From contig JAKCFJ010000004.1 in the NCBI GenBank assembly GCA_025041175.1, positions 62,001 through 126,000 on the forward strand: DNA of 64,000 nt. Reading direction: 5' to 3'. The notes under the pieces were generated by a model. That model was not told where the DNA came from. It did no database searches and was given only the letters and a program-made list of their open reading frames with translations. Made by a program: the position numbers and the translations under genes. Origin of the DNA: Halobacteriales archaeon YIM A00010 (GTDB lineage: Archaea; Halobacteriota; Halobacteria; Halobacteriales; Haloarculaceae). Within the stretch, counting starts at the first letter, position 1. The number at the start of each line of letters is the position of its first letter. Positions 1-8,818 of this stretch are shown here, piece after piece.

Positions 1-714
1 TTCATGTTCTACGGCGAAGTTCGCGATGTCTACGTCACGATCCTTACCCTCGTGGTGACGCTCGTGTTGTACACCTTCATGGGCCAGACCGCGGGCAGCG
101 AGTGGACGATCGGGTCGGTCGCGCTGGGCGGATTCAACGGAATGCCCGCGATCCCGAACCTCACTCTCGGCGTCGACGAGAGCGCACTGCGGCTCTCGGG
201 GGCGACGTTCTACTGGTTCACCCTGCTCTCGCTTGCAGTGATCTATCTCGGTCTCCGCGCGCTGGTGAACGGCCGATTCGGCTATACGATGGTCGCGGTT
301 CGGGAAGACGAGGACCGCACGCAGATGCTCGGTTACGACGTGCGGCGGGTCAAACTCCTCGTGTTCGTCATCGGTGGCGCGCTGGCCGGTTTCGCGGGCG
401 TCCTCTACGCGACGTGGGGTAACTACATCAACCCGGATGTGTTCGGGATCACCTTCGCCTCGATCCCCGTGGTCTGGGTCACCGTGGGCGGACGGCGCTC
501 ACTGCTGGGTGCGATCGTCGCTACGGTCGCCATTGAGTGGTTCCGCCAGCAACTCGCCGTGACGGGTAGCCAGTACGCCATCGTGGTCGTGGGCGCGTTG
601 TTGCTGGCGGTCGTGCTCGTGCTTCCGGAAGGGGTCGTGCCATGGATGCGCGCCCGGCTTCGAAACCGCTCGGAGCACCCCCAGTCGACCGACAGCACGG
701 GGGTGGTCGAATGA
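1..714 (+). CDS. urtC: Urea-type ABC transporter permease, C-terminal part (UrtC-like)
   Basis: Membrane permease of a branched-chain-amino-acid/urea class ABC importer. The reading frame is open from base 1, so the true start lies left of the window and about 237 residues are visible. Several hydrophobic spans are seen, with a permease signature around AVREDEDRTQMLGYDVRRVK, the usual contact loop for the ATPases, followed by LAGFAGVLYATW. GGFNGMP resembles the GGTNG segment of UrtC more than LivM (recalled, not searched). The TGA stop overlaps the next ATG (ATGA at 711-714), so translation is coupled to the ATPase gene. Substrate could instead be branched-chain amino acids or amides; the urea call rests mainly on the two ATPases downstream. 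Confidence 0.72.
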   Translation, partial: FMFYGEVRDVYVTILTLVVTLVLYTFMGQTAGSEWTIGSVALGGFNGMPAIPNLTLGVDESALRLSGATFYWFTLLSLAVIYLGLRALVNGRFGYTMVAVREDEDRTQMLGYDVRRVKLLVFVIGGALAGFAGVLYATWGNYINPDVFGITFASIPVVWVTVGGRRSLLGAIVATVAIEWFRQQLAVTGSQYAIVVVGALLLAVVLVLPEGVVPWMRARLRNRSEHPQSTDSTGVVE

Positions 715-1487
715 GCGGGACACGGGATCCCGCAGTCAGGCAATCACCAGCGGTGCGGGCCACCGGGTCCGATACAGACACCCTTCTCCAGACCGACGGC
801 GTCACCAAGCGCTTTGGCGGGTTCACCGCGATCGACGGCATCGATTTCGGGGTCAATACTGCCGAGCTCCGGTGTTTGATTGGGCCGAATGGTGCTGGCA
901 AGTCCACGCTGTTGAAGCTGATCACCGGCCAGCACTCGGTCACCGACGGGGAGGTCTACTATCGCGGTGAGGGGATAACCGATCTGTTGCCCCACGAGCG
1001 AGTAGACCGTGGTATTGGCATGAAGTTCCAAGTACCGAGTGTCTTCGACGACCTCACCGCCGCAGGGAACCTGCGGCTTCCGCTCCAGCGTGTGGTGACC
1101 AACGGCGACCTCGCGGCGCGTGTACAGGAGGCGCTCGATCGGGTCGGTCTGTCGGACCGAGCCGATACGCACGCCTCGGAACTGTCCCACGGCGAACAAC
1201 AGCACCTCGAGATCGGCATGGCGGTGGCGCTCGATCCCGACCTCCTGTTGCTCGACGAACCGGTTGCGGGACTCTCCATGGAAGAACGCAACGACATCGC
1301 CGACCTCGTGACAGCACTCAACGGCGACGGGATCGCGTTCGTCGTCATCGAGCACGACATCGACTTTGTCGCGCGAATTGCCGACGAGGTCACCGTGCTT
1401 CACCAGGGCGCGGTCTTCCGCGAGGGGCCCATCGAGCAGATCCGCACCGACGAGAAAGTCCGTCGTATTTACCTGGGGGGTGACTGA
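711..1487 (+). CDS. urtD: Urea-type ABC transporter ATP-binding protein (UrtD-like)
   Basis: Cytoplasmic ATPase of 258 residues that powers the importer. Walker A GPNGAGKST is at residues 58-66, the signature is LSHGEQQHLEIG, and Walker B LLLLDEPVAGL is followed by the H-loop in VIEHDIDF. The DEPVAG wording and MKFQVPSVFDDLT are typical of UrtD rather than LivG (family knowledge). An in-frame ATG at 642 would lie inside the permease gene; the ATG at 711 overlaps the permease stop and is preferred. The residues before about 25 are a loose extension. It forms an operon with the permease upstream and UrtE-like ATPase downstream. Confidence 0.78.
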   Translation: MSGTRDPAVRQSPAVRATGSDTDTLLQTDGVTKRFGGFTAIDGIDFGVNTAELRCLIGPNGAGKSTLLKLITGQHSVTDGEVYYRGEGITDLLPHERVDRGIGMKFQVPSVFDDLTAAGNLRLPLQRVVTNGDLAARVQEALDRVGLSDRADTHASELSHGEQQHLEIGMAVALDPDLLLLDEPVAGLSMEERNDIADLVTALNGDGIAFVVIEHDIDFVARIADEVTVLHQGAVFREGPIEQIRTDEKVRRIYLGGD

Positions 1488-1488
1488 G

Positions 1489-2187
1489 ATGCTGACCTGC
1501 GAGTCACTGACCGTCGCCTACGATACGACGCCGATCCTCAGAAACGTCGATCTGACCGTCGAAGACGGCGAAATCGTCGGCATCATGGGGAAAAACGGTG
1601 CCGGAAAGACCACCCTGATGAAGGCGCTGATCGGTTTACTCGATCTTCGGGAGGGAACAATCACCTACGAGGGAACCGATGTCACTGGTGTCGCGTCCAA
1701 CGAGCGCGCCCGCCTCGGAATAGGATACATTCCACAGGGACGTGACGTGTTCCCGGATTTGACCGTCGAACAGAACCTGCTGATAGGCGAATCGATCAAC
1801 GCGGACGACGACGATCCCAGCTATGACCTCGTCTACGAATATTTCCCAATCCTCAAAGAGCGGGCCAGCCAGACCGCTGGCACCCTCAGCGGGGGCCAAC
1901 AACAGATGCTCGCCATCGGGCGCGCGCTGGTTGGGAATCCTGATCTTCTTCTGCTTGATGAGCCTTCTGAGGGCATCCAGCCCTCGATCGTCGACCGCAT
2001 CAGCGAGGACATGCGGACCATCAACCGGGAACTGGGCACGACAATCCTCTTCGTGGAACAGAATCTCGGCGTGATCCGTGGAATGGCTAACCGGTGTTAC
2101 GCGATGAAACGCGGTGAGATCGTCGACGAACTCACCGGTTCCATGCTGGATAACGAGAACCAGATCGCCAATTACCTGGCCGTCTGA
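1489..2187 (+). CDS. urtE: Urea-type ABC transporter ATP-binding protein (UrtE-like)
   Basis: Second ATPase of the importer, 232 residues. Walker A GKNGAGKTT is at 34-42, the signature LSGGQQQMLAIG is followed by Walker B LLLLDEPSEGIQPSIV, then the H-loop region ILFVEQ. EGIQPSI is the wording of UrtE, where LivF usually reads LGLAP (family knowledge). The start ATG at 1489 follows the stop of the previous gene by one base and has a GGGGGGTGA Shine-Dalgarno-like run just upstream. It is the last gene of the visible operon. Confidence 0.78.
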   Translation: MLTCESLTVAYDTTPILRNVDLTVEDGEIVGIMGKNGAGKTTLMKALIGLLDLREGTITYEGTDVTGVASNERARLGIGYIPQGRDVFPDLTVEQNLLIGESINADDDDPSYDLVYEYFPILKERASQTAGTLSGGQQQMLAIGRALVGNPDLLLLDEPSEGIQPSIVDRISEDMRTINRELGTTILFVEQNLGVIRGMANRCYAMKRGEIVDELTGSMLDNENQIANYLAV

Positions 2188-3237
2188 GACCACGATCGAC
2201 AAATCGTCTCCGCTCTCGGTGATTGGGAAACCGGTTCGATACGGAGCCATGGAACCGACCGGACTTCGCGCCTCAAGGTTCGTGCCAGCCCTGGCTCCAC
2301 CGCTAGTTTTAGCGTCTGTTTTTGGACTGCTCTAGGTATTAGACTACAATACCGTTTGCGAGGATATCCTCAACGAAATTCACTGTAGCTGTCGTTTGAG
2401 TGATGAGGAGGTCACCGACTGTCTCGACTTCCTCCTTCAGTAGTTCTGTGAGATTAACTGGCTCGTCACTTTCCGCCGTAGCGTCGACTCTATCAGCCGC
2501 AGCGAGGTTGACACCGCTACTGGCACCGGCCAAGAGCACTGCAACTATAATGACTATTCGTATAGAATCTTTCTGTTTGATGTAGTCTGTCTTATTATTC
2601 TCTCGAACCTAACTCATACATTCATTAATTTTCATTAAAGAAATGATTTAGAATAAAAGATGACTAAGTGGGATATTAAGGGAGATAGAAAGAGTTTGAT
2701 CCATAACTAATAATTTCCATACACCAAAATAATGTCTATATGAAGCATAAAATCCGTATCGTAGCTTAGTAGACTGTTATGGAAATGGATCCTGAACGAT
2801 CATCGATCGTTTCTATCCTAATATAGAAATGCCAGAGTCGTGACGGCACTCGGCTGGAGGCACAAGCATATTCGAGTGGAATCGGGTCAGTCACCAAACT
2901 AGCTGATGACATTAGAAAATCATCTGGTACTATCACGAACAACACTTCGTTTTATATACTCTCCCTATTACGAATGTAAGAATGTAATGTCTAATATATG
3001 CTATTGATATTCCTAATATGCATCCACTAGTACAAACCCACACCGACGAATACTACAACAGAATAGTTCAAGTAATCTATATTTTTATGTGAATAAAATC
3101 ATATCGATTCTGGACTATTCGATGACCTCCGTTTCATACAGTAATAATCGATAAAAATATCGCATTTTGTTTTAATTCTAGGCAGCATCATCCGTATAGG
3201 GACAAATTTATAACAATTGCTGTGATTCATCAATCGT
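2188..3237. other. Gene-poor AT-rich stretch with one possible remnant
   Basis: About 1 kb with no convincing gene. On the minus strand at 2339-2590 a frame encodes a short hydrophobic run (RIVIIVAVLLAGASS) followed by an acidic segment. This looks like the signal peptide of a small exported protein, but no ATG precedes the hydrophobic run; only a GTG at 2539 inside it is available. It may be a remnant. A TATA-like TTTATAA at 3208-3214 lies about 25-30 bases before the stress-protein ATG and probably serves a near-leaderless transcript. Confidence 0.35.
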
Positions 3238-3702
3238 ATGCAGCGTGCACTCGTCGTCATCGATTCGACTGACCAGAGCCGAGCACTTCTCCAGCAGGCA
3301 GGGGATCTAGCTGCAGGAGTAGACGCACACCTCATTGTTCTCTCGACACTTACTAAAGAAGAATACAAGCACTATCGAGATGTTCTGGGGATTATCGCTC
3401 ACGAGGAACACACCAGTTACAAAATCAAGTCGATAGAAGATTATGCCGACCAAATCGCTACTAAAATCGCTAACGAGACACTCAATTCCCATAACGTCGA
3501 GTATGAAGCCAGGGGAATCAGTCTCGATGGACAGGATCGAGGGACAACCATCGTACGTATAGCCGAGAAACTGAACTGTGACCATATTTTCCTCACCGGT
3601 ATCAAGCGATCACCGACTGGGAAGGCAGTGTTCGGTGACACAACGCAGTCGGTCATCCTCAATTTCAACGGTCTAACAACGGTCATGCTTGACGAGAGCT
3701 AA
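3238..3702 (+). CDS. Universal stress protein (UspA family)
   Basis: Small cytoplasmic nucleotide-binding protein, 154 residues, a single Usp domain. The N-terminal strand RALVVIDST opens the fold. The C-terminal ATP-binding signature G-x2-G-x9-G(S/T) is represented by GIKRSPTGKAVFGDTTQSV at about 121-139, with GK and GD present. Length matches a one-domain Usp. It is monocistronic, with a TATA-like element about 28 bases upstream of the ATG. The partner or stress cannot be told from sequence. Confidence 0.85.
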   Translation: MQRALVVIDSTDQSRALLQQAGDLAAGVDAHLIVLSTLTKEEYKHYRDVLGIIAHEEHTSYKIKSIEDYADQIATKIANETLNSHNVEYEARGISLDGQDRGTTIVRIAEKLNCDHIFLTGIKRSPTGKAVFGDTTQSVILNFNGLTTVMLDES

Positions 3703-4204
3703 ACTATCTTTCTCCCTGACAATACGGATCGATCAAACAACGTCGCCCAAGTCGATTTGTATGAGGTTGCCCTTGAAATTCCAAGATGATTCCTTTGACA
3801 ACTCCGAGAAGTGACTTCCGTCAGCTAAGACTTATTCGGATCACAGGATGATTACAAAGATCAAAAAGAACACGCGGAACCGATAGGATATCTGTACGTG
3901 CCATAGAGAACACACTTAGCCCGGTAAGAAGCTCCGTTGAGAGATGATATACTGAGTTTGACTTACGACTATGGTAGCCAAATCCCTAGGAGTCTTCGTC
4001 CTCATAGGTGATCTCCATGTATTTGAGAGTCGTCCAGTAAGCACTTTTCATCAGTGATATTAATCGTCGTAATTGGGTAGCCATTTCATATGGTTGCCCA
4101 CTTTCATCCTTTAAAACCATTCATATTAGGATATATGGATGCTATCTATTAAACTAGAGGCAAATTTTATCACATATGATTGAGATTCGTTAACTAGGAC
4201 AATC
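3703..4204. other. Intergenic, no feature recognised
   Basis: About 500 bases between the stress protein and the next small gene. Both strands were read and no coding pattern, repeat or RNA gene was recognised. Composition is AT-rich. Confidence 0.5.
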
Positions 4205-4501
4205 ATGGGCGACGAATACATGAGTGGAATCTCGAGAAGTCAAAATATAATCGTCAGCAAACACGCTCTTAAACGCTGGTTTCAACGCTCGGCGACGCCC
4301 GAGATGGATCCGGCTCTCGCTTGGGCGGAGGCGACAGAGATTCGTGGTCACGGTCTTGAAGGTGATGAAGTCCGCTATCACACGCTCAGTGAAACAGTCA
4401 TCATTCGCAAAGGCGATACTCTCGTCACAGTGATTGCCGTTGAAAACGCCATGCCGACCGTTCGTACAGCCGTCACTCACGTAGATAGGCAAACCGGATA
4501 A
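4205..4501 (+). CDS. Small hypothetical protein
   Basis: A 98-residue protein with a coding-like composition. The core reads SKHALKRWFQRS, then WAEATEIRGHG, then ETVIIRKGDTLVTVIAV, a pattern of one basic helix followed by beta strands. That layout would suit a toxin-like (RelE/ParE) or small nuclease-like fold, but no catalytic motif was recognised and no function is claimed. A second ATG six residues in (MSGISRSQ) could be the true start. No partner antitoxin gene is visible nearby. Confidence 0.6.
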   Translation: MGDEYMSGISRSQNIIVSKHALKRWFQRSATPEMDPALAWAEATEIRGHGLEGDEVRYHTLSETVIIRKGDTLVTVIAVENAMPTVRTAVTHVDRQTG

Positions 4502-4628
4502 TTTAAAAATCATTTTTATAATAATATCTATAATAAAACTACAATAGTGAAGTATTAGAGATATAGGTTAATCCTATAAACCAATATAAGGATAATAGTT
4601 AACATTGTCGCGTTGTTGAGTGTCTCTG

Positions 4629-4775
4629 ATGCTCCGATCAGACCCTTATACCCCGCCAGAGAATCGCTTATACGAATGCCAACAATGCCTGAATAGGCAC
4701 GTGACCGTCGATCACGTAGATATCTGCTCAGAATGCGAAGGTCATGTTCAAAACCTCTCTGTTTCCCGGGAGTAA
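4629..4775 (+). CDS. 48-residue zinc-finger protein (rubrerythrin-like domain type)
   Basis: A very short gene, found by reading the sequence. It starts at ATG 4629 and ends at TAA 4773-4775. The protein has two CxxC pairs (YECQQC and ICSEC) spaced by about 12 residues and ends NLSVSRE. This is the layout of the haloarchaeal micro-proteins annotated as rubrerythrin-like domain or DUF7129 proteins (family knowledge): a single zinc ribbon with an N-terminal SPYEC-like segment and a short charged tail. One cysteine of each pair is followed by non-standard residues, but all four are present. Role unknown. Confidence 0.72.
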   Translation: MLRSDPYTPPENRLYECQQCLNRHVTVDHVDICSECEGHVQNLSVSRE

Positions 4776-5161
4776 GTTTTCAAGGAAACTCAGACGCCTA
4801 CTGGACGCAGAGACATCGTCACAATTGATGGGGAGACTTCAGACCAACGATTGCAGTTGAGTCTCCCATTGCTGCATAGTGGCGAGACTGTCTCAATGGT
4901 ATCCCGATAGAGTTGCTCCCACGATCGTAGTTATAGCCAACACCGACCGCTTATAATGTGTCTGATGAATCGCCATGCTATCTGAAGTTGGCTAGGTAGA
5001 TTTCTAATACACGGTTTGTCTCGGAATCCACCTCAACAGCCTACGTTCACAGATGATAGTGACGAAATGGAGGCCACTGGGTTGGGTTTTGTCTATTTCA
5101 GATATGAACCGTCCCATCATTGATTTTAGCTGCTAAAATCCCTTCATCAGACGTCTTCAAG
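4776..5161. other. Intergenic, degenerate
   Basis: No gene recognised on either strand. It lies directly downstream of the relic ABC-2 permease in its own reading direction and may hold unrecognisable decay of that operon. Confidence 0.35.
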
Positions 5162-5410
5162 CTATTTAAAGAGAGTACCAGTGATCATCGCGATCGCAGC
5201 AGTCACAAGAATGCTTACGTAGAAGAACAGCGAATACGTCATCAGCCAGACCATTACTCCACGAAGAGTATCGATGCCATAGGTGAGCAGATTGAGGAGG
5301 GCAAGATCCTGCAGCGGTCCCGGCAAGTTCTTGATCGGATCAAGCGCACTGGAGAGGAAAAAGAGTAGGAAGACGGTGAGATTGATGGACAGCCCGAACT
5401 CGTGGCTATT
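5162..5410 (-). pseudogene. Relic of an ABC-2 type transporter permease, C-terminal end
   Basis: Reading the minus strand from about 5405 to the TAG at 5162-5164 gives FGLSINLTVFLLFFLSSALD, then a PIKNLPGPLQ segment, then LALLNLLTYGIDTLRG and a final hydrophobic span. This is the diagnostic C-terminal part of ABC-2 (DrrB/NodJ-like) permeases, where a membrane span ends in a P-x-NLP loop and LNPLTYGVDALRG follows (family knowledge). A stop codon precedes it in frame, no start is visible and the ATPase gene is missing, so only about 75 residues remain. Confidence 0.72.
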
Positions 5411-5619
5411 CTAGAACTGGGAAGCGAGTGCCAGCCGATGGTCCAGTAGAATCTGATGATGGGTGGCGAGATTTCTAATTCATGGATAATTGTGAAATTT
5501 AGACCGATTGGATATATTTCGAAATAGATTACACATGAAAAATAACACCTAGCCGACTTCAGAGTAGAATCGAGAAAAGGATGATTAGCGTACTCTCAGT
5601 ACATCACAAAGCCGGTTAG

Positions 5620-6861
5620 TTGAGACGTCTGCTTGCTGAAGGTGTGTCCAATACCCAACAAGCAGACGGTTCAATCCACGAAGACCAACTTCTTAACTTC
5701 CTCGTTAACTCCCTTGACGAGGAAGTTGCTCTCACTCTCGCTGAAAACGCCCAACTTGATGCTGAAGACATCTACGAGGTCCTCGTCGGCGCCTGCGCCG
5801 ACGGGACCTCGGTCTCGACGCTCTGTGAGAACAGCGAAGATGCACCTCACGAAAACTCGGTTCTCTACCATCTCCGCACCAAATTCGACCTGGAAACGCT
5901 CGAACAAGTTGGCAACGTCTTGCTCCAGAAGGACGTCCTCGGCGTCCTACCCAAGCAGGTGGAGGTCGTTGCGGACCTCCACCTGCGGCCCTACTATGGA
6001 GACGAAGACGACACGAACGGACTCTATCACTCGGAAGCGAAGCGTGGAACGACTGCGTTCCACGCCTACGCCACACTCTACGCGCGTGTGAAGAACAAAC
6101 GCTACACGCTGGCGGTGCGCCGTCTTGTTGACGGCGATACCGCCAGCAATGTCCTTGCAGAGTTTCTCGGCATTCTCGACGGCCTTGACTTCGGTGTCAA
6201 GGCCGTCTATCTTGACCGCGAATTCTACGACAGCAAGTGTTTGACACTACTTCAAGTGCACAACCACGCCTACGTCATGCCGATCGTCCGCTGGGGAGAG
6301 ACGATCAAGCAAGAACTCTCGGACGGCTGGAGTCGCGTGATTCAGCACGATATGACGGCGACACTCGACGGTCACAGCTGGACCGTCGAGTTTCCCGTCT
6401 ACGTCGACTGTACCTACCAGAATGGACGGTACGACGAACATAGAGTGGCGCGTCACGGCTACGCCGCTGACGCGCCGTTCATCGACACACCAAGAGACGC
6501 TCGATACCACTACGCGAAACGCTTCGGTATCGAGACCAGCTATCGGCTCTCCGAGCAAAGTATTGCAACAACCTCGACACAGAATCCAGTCGTACGGCTG
6601 CTGTACGTCGTGGTGAGCCTACTGTTACAGAACGTCTGGCGGTATCTGCACTGGGAGTACGTGGCGACGTCAAGCAAATCGAAGATTTGCGGACCATCGT
6701 GAATCGGCAGATTCACGAGACCCCGCCGTGGCGGGCGTCGCCTCTGGCAGTGGCCGTTCAAGGAGTTCATCAACATGGTCCGTCGGGCAGCGTGGACGGC
6801 CCTCGCGGTGCGTCGGGTCGTTCCCGCGAACCGACCACCAGACGACCGGTTCATCCGGTAA
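5620..6861 (+). pseudogene. ISH3-family transposase, interrupted by a hairpin insertion
   Basis: DDE transposase of the haloarchaeal ISH3 family, recognised by QADGSIHEDQLLNFLVNSLD and LVGACADGTSVSTLCE near the N-terminus and by VYLDREFYDSK in the catalytic core. The frame runs from a TTG/upstream start near 5620 to a TGA at 6700-6702. Past that stop the same frame resumes the normal C-terminus (RPRRGGRRLWQWPFKEFIN to a TAA at 6859-6861). The stop is inside a 51-bp insert at 6670-6720; removing it would restore an uninterrupted protein. Terminal repeats of the element could not be fixed by eye. Confidence 0.82.
6670..6720. repeat. Two-hairpin triloop insert inside the ISH3 transposase
   Basis: A 51-bp insert made of two perfect short hairpins. 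The first is at 6674-6690, with 7-bp arms GCAAATC/GATTTGC and loop GAA. The second is at 6699-6716, with arms GTGAATC/GATTCAC and loop GGCA. The spacer is 8 bp. The left edge GTCAAG and right edge GAGACCCC match the edges of a similar insert at 26962-27016. It keeps the reading frame but brings in a TGA. Confidence 0.75.
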
Positions 6862-7100
6862 CCGCCGACCGGGCTAGCCTTCGGCGAGAGTGGCGACGCT
6901 ATCGCGTCGGCGGCTGACCGCCGCCGACAGCGACGGCTCTCCGTCGATTCGTCCATGGTTTCCACGTCCAGACCGTCAGTACAACCGCTTCGACACAGAA
7001 CTTAGACTTCAGAATCAGTTAGCCAAGGATACTTCGTGAGGTACTGACTCTGGTAATTACATTGCCCGAACGTAACGTGGTGTCAATCATCGGAAGCCGT
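6862..7100. other. Tail of the ISH3 element, non-coding
   Basis: No gene recognised. It probably holds the right end of the damaged ISH3 copy; inverted ends were looked for and not found with confidence. Confidence 0.4.
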
Positions 7101-7340
7101 TTATCGGAGCCGATTGGCGGTTTCCCGGATCACCTCTTGGGGAAGGAGATATGTTCGCTCCCCACCCATAGATGATATTCTTTTGATGAGAACGATATCA
7201 TCATCAATATTCCGCTTCGAGATGTCCGTGACAGCCTTCGCCTCATATCTCGATTGATCTCCTCTTGGTTCGTCTCCTTGGGGGTCTCGGATAACGGTCC
7301 ATTCGTCGTCGTTTAGTGGTGGAAATTCAACTGTGTTCAT
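7101..7340 (-). CDS. Hypothetical protein
   Basis: A 79-residue charged, soluble protein. MNTVEFPPLNDDEWTVIRD is followed by a helix-forming segment and a C-terminal YLLPQEVIRETANRLR. Family not recognised. The start ATG overlaps the stop of the frame upstream by four bases (ATGA), as in a translationally coupled pair. The acidic, hydrophilic composition fits a haloarchaeal gene. Possible role unknown. Confidence 0.45.
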   Translation of the reverse strand: MNTVEFPPLNDDEWTVIRDPQGDEPRGDQSRYEAKAVTDISKRNIDDDIVLIKRISSMGGERTYLLPQEVIRETANRLR

Positions 7341-7567
7341 GAAATGCTCCTTGAATTGGAATCGCTAACACTAATTGCTGTGAAGTGATTGGTTGACCTT
7401 TTCTTTCCCTGTGCCAATGGTTGTATGAGGCCTATTTCTCGGTTAAGAATGTTTTGATTGCTTGTTACCTCGTTAGATTCGCGATTTATGCTACCGTCCC
7501 AGAAGACCGTTCCTTCTAGAGAGGACAGCCATGGGCAAAATTGATACCTTGTATTGATAGTATTCAT
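7337..7567 (-). CDS. Possible small hypothetical protein
   Basis: A 76-residue frame ending in an ATGA overlap with the next gene, which is the main support. The protein is polar and Asn/Ser-rich (LEGTVFWDGSINRESNEV) with no motif recognised. It could be the degenerate first half of one longer gene or a chance frame. Confidence 0.3.
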   Translation of the reverse strand: MNTINTRYQFCPWLSSLEGTVFWDGSINRESNEVTSNQNILNREIGLIQPLAQGKKRSTNHFTAISVSDSNSRSIS

Positions 7568-7815
7568 AATCGCCTCAGTTTACGAATGGCCAGCAGATAT
7601 GATAAATCTTTCCTATAATCGAAGAATAGTGATTTTATGTCCTAGGATGGCTACCTTTAAGGAGTAATACTGGATAGGTGGAGCAAGAGTGGAGTTAGTA
7701 ACCGCTGATGATCGGTGACACTAACTAGGGTACATTAAATATTAATCAACTATACTAGGGAAATATTAGTAATATCTAATATTATGTTTTTTCGTTACGA
7801 AGAATAGATGTTAGG

Positions 7816-8560
7816 GGCACTGTCTAGTTGAGGTGGCTTGAGGAATGAGCAGGTCGTAGCGAGAACTGATCATGGAACTCGGAGACCTGCTCAGAGAGAC
7901 GTTGAATGTGGATTGTGATGAGGTTTGGGACAACGAGCGCACCCCGACACCCGTCAGGGTGTACGGGGTGCGTCTCCATTCGATGGGGCTGTCGCTGCGC
8001 GAGGTCGTCGCGGTATTCGATTGGCTTGGCATCGACCGTTCCCACGGCGCGGTCTGGGACTGGACGCACACGCTCTCGGAAGCCCAAGAAGACCCGCCGA
8101 CGGCGGAGCCGTCGCGGGTCGCTGTCGACGAGAAACAGATTACCGTCGATGGCGAGAAAAAGTGGCTCTACGCTGCCGACGACACTGACTCGAAGCTGCT
8201 GCTCGATATCGAGGTGTTCAGCCGACGCGGGACCGATCCCGCGTCGGCGTTCCTCCATCGACTCACCACCAATCATGACGTCTCAGATACCGAGTTTCTC
8301 GTCGACGCCGGTGGGTATCTGACCGCTCTCGCTCGGCGTGAGTTGAGCGGTCACCTCGACTACAGCGAGCGCAACCTCGTCGAGAAACTGTTCCAGACTG
8401 TGGCGATGCGAATCAACCGTTTTCACTCGTTCTGGCGGGGGAGTCCAGCCAGCGCGCGGCGCTGGCTGCGACGGTTCAAGCATCACTATAACCATGATCG
8501 GCCGAATCAGGCGCTCGATGGACGAACGCCCGTCGAGGAGGTTCTCAACTAGACAGTGCC
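7816..8560 (+). mobile_element. Complete IS6-family element with 8-bp target duplication
   Basis: A 745-bp element. The terminal inverted repeats read GGCACTGTCTAGTTGAG at the left and its exact complement at the right. The flanking 8 bases ATGTTAGG occur at 7808-7815 and again at 8561-8568, the 8-bp target duplication normal for IS6 (family knowledge). It carries one intact transposase gene. This looks like a recent insertion. A sister copy of identical length lies at 42107-42851 and decayed relatives at 18795-19434 and 38140-38430. Confidence 0.95.
7872..8552 (+). CDS. IS6-family transposase
   Basis: DDE transposase of 226 residues that cuts and joins the ends of its own element. The catalytic residues can be placed in VAVDEK (first Asp), FLVDAGGY (second Asp) and RNLVEKLFQ (Glu). 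An N-terminal helix-turn-helix is formed by VRLHSMGLSLREVVAVF. The C-terminal YNHDRPNQALDGRTPVEEVLN is the usual IS6 ending and its stop lies within the right inverted repeat. A near-palindrome with loop GGA at 8098-8114 sits in the coding region. Confidence 0.93.
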   Translation: MELGDLLRETLNVDCDEVWDNERTPTPVRVYGVRLHSMGLSLREVVAVFDWLGIDRSHGAVWDWTHTLSEAQEDPPTAEPSRVAVDEKQITVDGEKKWLYAADDTDSKLLLDIEVFSRRGTDPASAFLHRLTTNHDVSDTEFLVDAGGYLTALARRELSGHLDYSERNLVEKLFQTVAMRINRFHSFWRGSPASARRWLRRFKHHYNHDRPNQALDGRTPVEEVLN

Positions 8561-8818
8561 ATGTTAGGGGTTATATCATTATATTTTCTAATAATGTATA
8601 CATAATCAGAAGAGTGTTAAATAATAATCGGCGAAATACCCTGCTGTACGGTACGATCAGTACAGACTGGTAACTCGATATGCAGACGACCCGATTTACC
8701 GTGGCTTGCGGGTTCGGTTGCGGCCAACGACGAGAGAGATCACCATCAATTGACCAGTCAAGATGAATCATGAGTGACCACTGCAGACCCTCCCCGCCCA
8801 CCTTAATCGACACGACAC

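Noticed and set aside
5120-5368. 82-codon plus-strand frame
   Set aside because: It is antisense to the ABC-2 permease relic, whose minus-strand translation is clearly the meaningful one.
5955-5987. 13-bp inverted repeat with six-base loop in the ISH3 gene
   Set aside because: It encodes conserved transposase residues (KQVEVVADLHLRP) and the loop is not of the three-base type; probably a coding coincidence.
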